This document shows, piece after piece, positions 60,749 through 64,000 of a stretch of 64,000 bases of DNA. The translations under genes were made by a program, and so were the position numbers. The notes under the pieces are model-generated. The model saw only the letters and a list, made by a program, of their open reading frames with translations, had not been told where the DNA came from and ran no database searches. How positions within the stretch are numbered: the first letter of the stretch is position 1; each line of letters starts with the position of its first letter. The DNA comes from Setophaga petechia (lineage: Eukaryota > Chordata > Aves > Passeriformes > Parulidae): NCBI GenBank assembly GCA_024362935.1, contig JANCRA010000007.1, forward strand, positions 19,083,003 to 19,147,002, written 5' to 3'.

Positions 60749-61582
60749 TCATGGAACTTCAGGGTCTGTAGAGTGCCTTGGTATATTTGAAGGATTGTCG
60801 TCTTTTATTCTCCATTCTTCTTGGTTATCTATTGCAGTAGAATTGGGTGTAGTGAGTGAAGTGAAATCTGGCTTCTCTGGGGGGACGGGTGTCATGTCCT
60901 CCAACTTGTGCAGCTCGTCCCTCTCACCCTGGCAGGTCTGCAGGCAGGAAGTGCACAGGTCTTTCTTTTCTACTAAGAAAAGTGATTCTATGCGTTTAAT
61001 GGTGTCAATCGGCTCCTCTTCCTTTGCAAATTCTGGTAAAGGGTTTCTTTTCACATTCATTCTCTCAATCTTGGGGAGCTTTTTCACACTCTTTGGGATG
61101 ATGGTTAAAGAGTTGTCAAAGAGACCTAGCTCAATAAGTTCCTTCAGGGACCCAAGAGTGGTGGGAATACTCTCAAGACAGTTTAAGCCAAGGTTGAGAG
61201 TACGCAGGTTCCTGAGAAGGGTCAACTCTTCTGGCAGACCTTTTGTGGTCAGCTTGTTGTTGCATAAATTCAGGTAAGTAAGGTTGCGAAGTGTGCCTAT
61301 CTGTGGGGGCAGCTCATCAATCTGATTACTGTGCAGGTCCAGCCATATCAGATTCTGGAACTTTTCAATGGTGTTTGGAATCTTTTTTAACATGTTTCTG
61401 CTCAAATCAATTTCCTCCACATCAGCCAGCTCCAGAAGGCACTTGGGGAACACGGCAATGCCCATTTTGCTTAGCTCAAGACGGCGCCTTCCATTAAAAA
61501 GTACCCGCATTGAATTTTTGGCCACTTTCAAGGTTATCCTTCTCCCTTGTGGACCTTTTCCTTTTCCTTTCCCCTTGGGCAT
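60749..61582 (-). CDS. LRRC18: LRRC18, leucine-rich repeat-containing protein 18
   Basis: 277 codons in one exon (the human protein is 261 aa). LRRC18 is a small leucine-rich-repeat protein, in mammals mainly expressed in testis, molecular role poorly known. Order of parts: Lys/Gly-rich basic start (MPKGKGKGKG, residues 1-10), beta segment, then about six LRR units spanning residues 34-180 with the motif LxxLxLxxNxLxxIP (for example IDLSRNMLKKIP, LDLHSNQIDELP, LNLCNNKLTTKGLP, LNLGLNCLESIP, LGLFDNSLTIIP, MNVKRNPLP). A Cys-containing cap (CTSCLQTC, 210-217) and a divergent Pro/Ser/Thr tail follow. The ATG at 61582 is preferred because it gives the family N-terminus. The open frame continues 18 codons further upstream, but that extension crosses a likely splice acceptor. 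It is nested antisense in a WDFY4 intron, as in mammals. Confidence 0.96.
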   Translation of the reverse strand: MPKGKGKGKGPQGRRITLKVAKNSMRVLFNGRRRLELSKMGIAVFPKCLLELADVEEIDLSRNMLKKIPNTIEKFQNLIWLDLHSNQIDELPPQIGTLRNLTYLNLCNNKLTTKGLPEELTLLRNLRTLNLGLNCLESIPTTLGSLKELIELGLFDNSLTIIPKSVKKLPKIERMNVKRNPLPEFAKEEEPIDTIKRIESLFLVEKKDLCTSCLQTCQGERDELHKLEDMTPVPPEKPDFTSLTTPNSTAIDNQEEWRIKDDNPSNIPRHSTDPEVP

Positions 61583-61583
61583 C

Positions 61584-61610
61584 TCTCTGCTGACAAACAG
61601 ACACCAGACC
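61584..61610 (-). promoter_or_regulatory. LRRC18: Probable 3' splice site just before the LRRC18 start codon
   Basis: On the minus strand the bases before the ATG read CTGTTTGTCAGCAGAGAG. This looks like a pyrimidine-rich acceptor with tandem CAGCAG (AG ending at 61590 or 61587). It suggests a separate 5' UTR exon further upstream (higher coordinates) and makes the 18-codon N-terminal extension intronic. Confidence 0.55.
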
Positions 61611-63840
61611 CTGTGGATAGAACATGAGAACTCCAATAAGGCTTTTGAAAACCATGGCTGTTAATCACACAGTTATATGTTAATCTTACTGCTAGACTTT
61701 TCTGAAGTTGGTTTTCTTTGAGGTCAGAACTTTTAAACTGAAAATCTGCAACTCTGTGAAATTCCAATAATTTATAATATCATTTCATTGCAATGTGACA
61801 TCTATGTTACATTACACGGTGAAATTACAAGTGGGGTACATTTGCTGTCTTTCATTTCTAAATACTGGTTTGAGCTTAGGATATAATGAAACTGAATGAA
61901 ATATGTTATTATTCATCAGCCAGTTGAAGACTGGAGAAAAATATATTGTGGGTCTCAACACAGTCCTTAGAGACTGCATTAAAAGAAGCTATCCAAAATT
62001 GTCTCATTCTGCCAAATCAACACTTGCCATCTTTACAGGCCTGGCATTTGCTAGCAGGTTGGTTAAATTTCTTGTGAAATGGACTTGAGATCTGGGCTCT
62101 GGATGTTGTTGAAAGATTAAAAGTTTAAAGGAAATTATTAAGAATTTTGTTTTGACTGGGACTCAGGAACATGGTGGGCTCTTAGGCTTGCCAGAATGAT
62201 TGGCAATTCATACATCACCTACAGGGCAAACTGCAGCAGGGATTGATGTCACTGCTGCTTAATGCCATGTTAAACCAGGCCTTGCTAAGTGTCTCCTCCT
62301 CAGGATACTCCAACCTTGTTATTTTGTTGATGCTGTGGGATAAAGGGTTGCCCACTGCAAAGGTGCCCTGCCCACAGAAAAATGCATATAGGTGTAGGAG
62401 TCAGACTTTTGACTCCTACTGATGCTCAGCATGTGTTACATGCTTCCTGGAAGAGTATAGTCCACTTACTCTCAGGTTTGGTGAACTCTTTCTAATCAAA
62501 GGTCATCAAATACAGCTGCTAATTATGGCTAGTGGCAAAGGAAATAGGCTTATTCCCTGGATATGGATGACAATGTCCCTTCCAGTGAGAGTTTAGAGAG
62601 GAGCAGAGGTTACAGCTGAGTAATCTCAGGTCTGGGTGCTCTGGCATTTAATTTTGAAGAGTCAAATTGCAGCTTTGATGAATGATTGTTTAGGACAAAA
62701 TATAGATTTGTCGACAATACATGTCCCTATTAGAGAGACAGCAAACTACAAACCCTTCAGGCTTTTTGGCTACTCATTAATCATGTGTGAATACATGAAG
62801 GGGAAGCTCAAGCTACAACTAAGGCATTTCAGTTTCTTTTCAATTACATGCCATAGCCCAAATAATGCAGAAGCATTAACCCAGCTACCACCCACTCTCC
62901 CAAGAGCTCTGTAATGAAGCAGATGCTTCAGAAAGTACTGGAAGCAGCGCAGTGGATTCAGTCTTGCCCTGAGGGTGAGTTCCAAAATAGGTTTTTTGTT
63001 ATTTTATATGAAAATATTCACAGTTAAATGTTTCTGTGTGTCACTCCCATGTTTCTGTCTCTCATGAATACTTACAGAACCATATTACCAAGGAGCAATG
63101 TCAATGCTGTTCTATGAATATGTTGACTGGTAACTGGTAAAAAAGCAAAGTACTCTATGGTGTAAATAAGTACTCTTTTCACTTTTGTTGATGTTAGTGT
63201 AAATAATTTCCCCAGGAATGAGTAGAAACTTCTGGAGATCAAAACAACAGGGTTTTCTAATCACAGCTCACTCATTTTAAGGATTTTATGCAATATTCTT
63301 GTTGACAATTCTGTGAAGATAAAGTTGAGCAGTATGGGGAATGCCAGGGCCCTACTGCTGATACTGAACACCCGTATCAGCAGGTGAGTCCTTTCCAATG
63401 CAGAGGTGGGGTCACTACCATGCTTCAGGAAAAGATCTGTAGGGGAGTTTGCTTATGGGCTGGCAGAATGGAAGAGACTTTCTGCATCCTGTAATTGACA
63501 TGAACCAGGTGACCTTTGGGCCTGACTTTTTCTTTGTTTGAATTTTGTGTTGGATAAGTTGACCAAGACATTGAGTGTTTTATGATAAATGAAGCTTCTC
63601 AAACAAGTATGCTTTTATAAAAGGAGTGGGGGCCTCAAGGAAAAATATGTCATATTTTTTTCCTAATTTCAAAATCAAATTCTTTTAAAATGCTTTTTAA
63701 AAACATGTTTAAATCTCAGAAAACATTGTATTCTGGTCCTAAAATTGTTTTCTATTAGTTTTCATTTAAAATCCAAGAGGAGAACATTGAGCCAAAATAT
63801 TTTCTTTTCCTATTTTACAAAATACCATTTAGGCAAGGAA
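61611..63840. other. WDFY4 intron, part upstream of LRRC18
   Basis: No coding exon is recognised on either strand. A segment at 62922-62970 contains MLQK-like codons that recall the expected next WDFY4 exon, but the frame and splice sites do not fit. LRRC18 5' UTR exon(s) probably lie here or to the right. I could not locate them. Confidence 0.6.
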
Positions 63841-63849
63841 TCATTCAGC

Positions 63850-63985
63850 TATGCCGCTGCTCTGGTTCCCGGCGCTGGGGTCCCTCTGCGCTGTGCGCGC
63901 CTGGCAGCACTAGAGGGAGCCTGGCGTACGAGGCTGAGCGAATGCTGCAGTTCAGCCGGCTGGGTTTGAGTATTTCTCCGTCAAT
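63850..63985. promoter_or_regulatory. CpG-rich patch with CTCF-like motif
   Basis: About eleven CpG dinucleotides in ~135 bp, in a window that is otherwise strongly CpG-depleted. It contains GCACTAGAGGGAGCC (63907-63921), which fits the CTCF core consensus CCASYAGRKGGCRSY at 13 of 15 positions. It lies about 2.3 kb upstream of the LRRC18 ATG on that gene's strand, so it may be its promoter or first exon, or an insulator in the WDFY4 intron. Confidence 0.4.
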
Positions 63986-64000
63986 AACCCTTTCCAAGCT

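Noticed and set aside
60795..61277. 160-codon plus-strand open frame
   Set aside because: Antisense shadow of LRRC18, whose leucine-rich repeats leave the complementary frame open.
62922..62975. Next WDFY4 exon (MLQK-like codons)
   Set aside because: The required phase-2 entry and a fitting acceptor are missing, and the sequence after MLQK does not continue as the family does.
1..64000. A previously undescribed multi-gene system, CRISPR array or prophage-like element
   Set aside because: The window is vertebrate intron-exon sequence. No spaced identical repeats, operon-like gene runs or bacterial signals are present.

Overview
The window is vertebrate nuclear DNA, most likely from a bird. 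It is AT-rich and CpG-poor, and short coding exons with GT...AG junctions are scattered through long introns. It also carries remnants of CR1 LINEs, including one with the CR1 3' tail repeat of the ATTCTATGA type, and one solo LTR that resembles, from memory, a common avian endogenous-retrovirus LTR. I cannot fix the species. The LTR hints at a neoavian or songbird lineage, but that is inference.

Almost the whole window is one gene on the + strand, WDFY4 (WD repeat- and FYVE-like domain-containing protein 4, BEACH family). I can join 36 consecutive internal exons (1608-2215 to 57904-57966). All have GT/AG ends and compatible phases, and together they give 5717 coding bases (1905 codons plus 2 nt) with no stop or frameshift. 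The reading frame aligns with remembered mammalian WDFY4 from about its first fifth up to the PH-like module just before the BEACH domain. The start of the gene lies left of base 1. The rest of the PH-BEACH module, the BEACH domain and the WD40 repeats lie right of base 64000.

Layout: 1-1607 is intron. 1608-15648 encodes the N-proximal helical region and the first part of a concanavalin A-like lectin module. 18538-37380 encodes the end of the lectin module and a long alpha-helical region of the type found in BEACH proteins. 37381-46273 is the largest complete intron (8.9 kb). 46274-49431 encodes a charged linker. 53526-57966 encodes the start of the PH-BEACH module. From 57967 onward is a very large intron.

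Inside that last intron, on the opposite strand, lies the second gene, LRRC18 (60749-61582), a one-coding-exon leucine-rich-repeat protein. The same nested, antisense arrangement is known in mammals, so the two genes confirm each other's identity and show old conserved synteny. A CpG-rich patch at the right edge (about 63850-63985) is upstream of LRRC18 on its strand and may be its promoter or another regulatory element.

The other features are transposon remnants, short tandem duplications, hairpins and candidate regulatory clusters in introns. I found no tRNA, rRNA or CRISPR and no sign of a wholly novel system. The most useful second looks are a tandem (NAGNAG) splice acceptor, an LTR close to an exon, an AT-rich block that may be a conserved non-coding element, a dense GATA cluster, and the CpG/CTCF-like patch.
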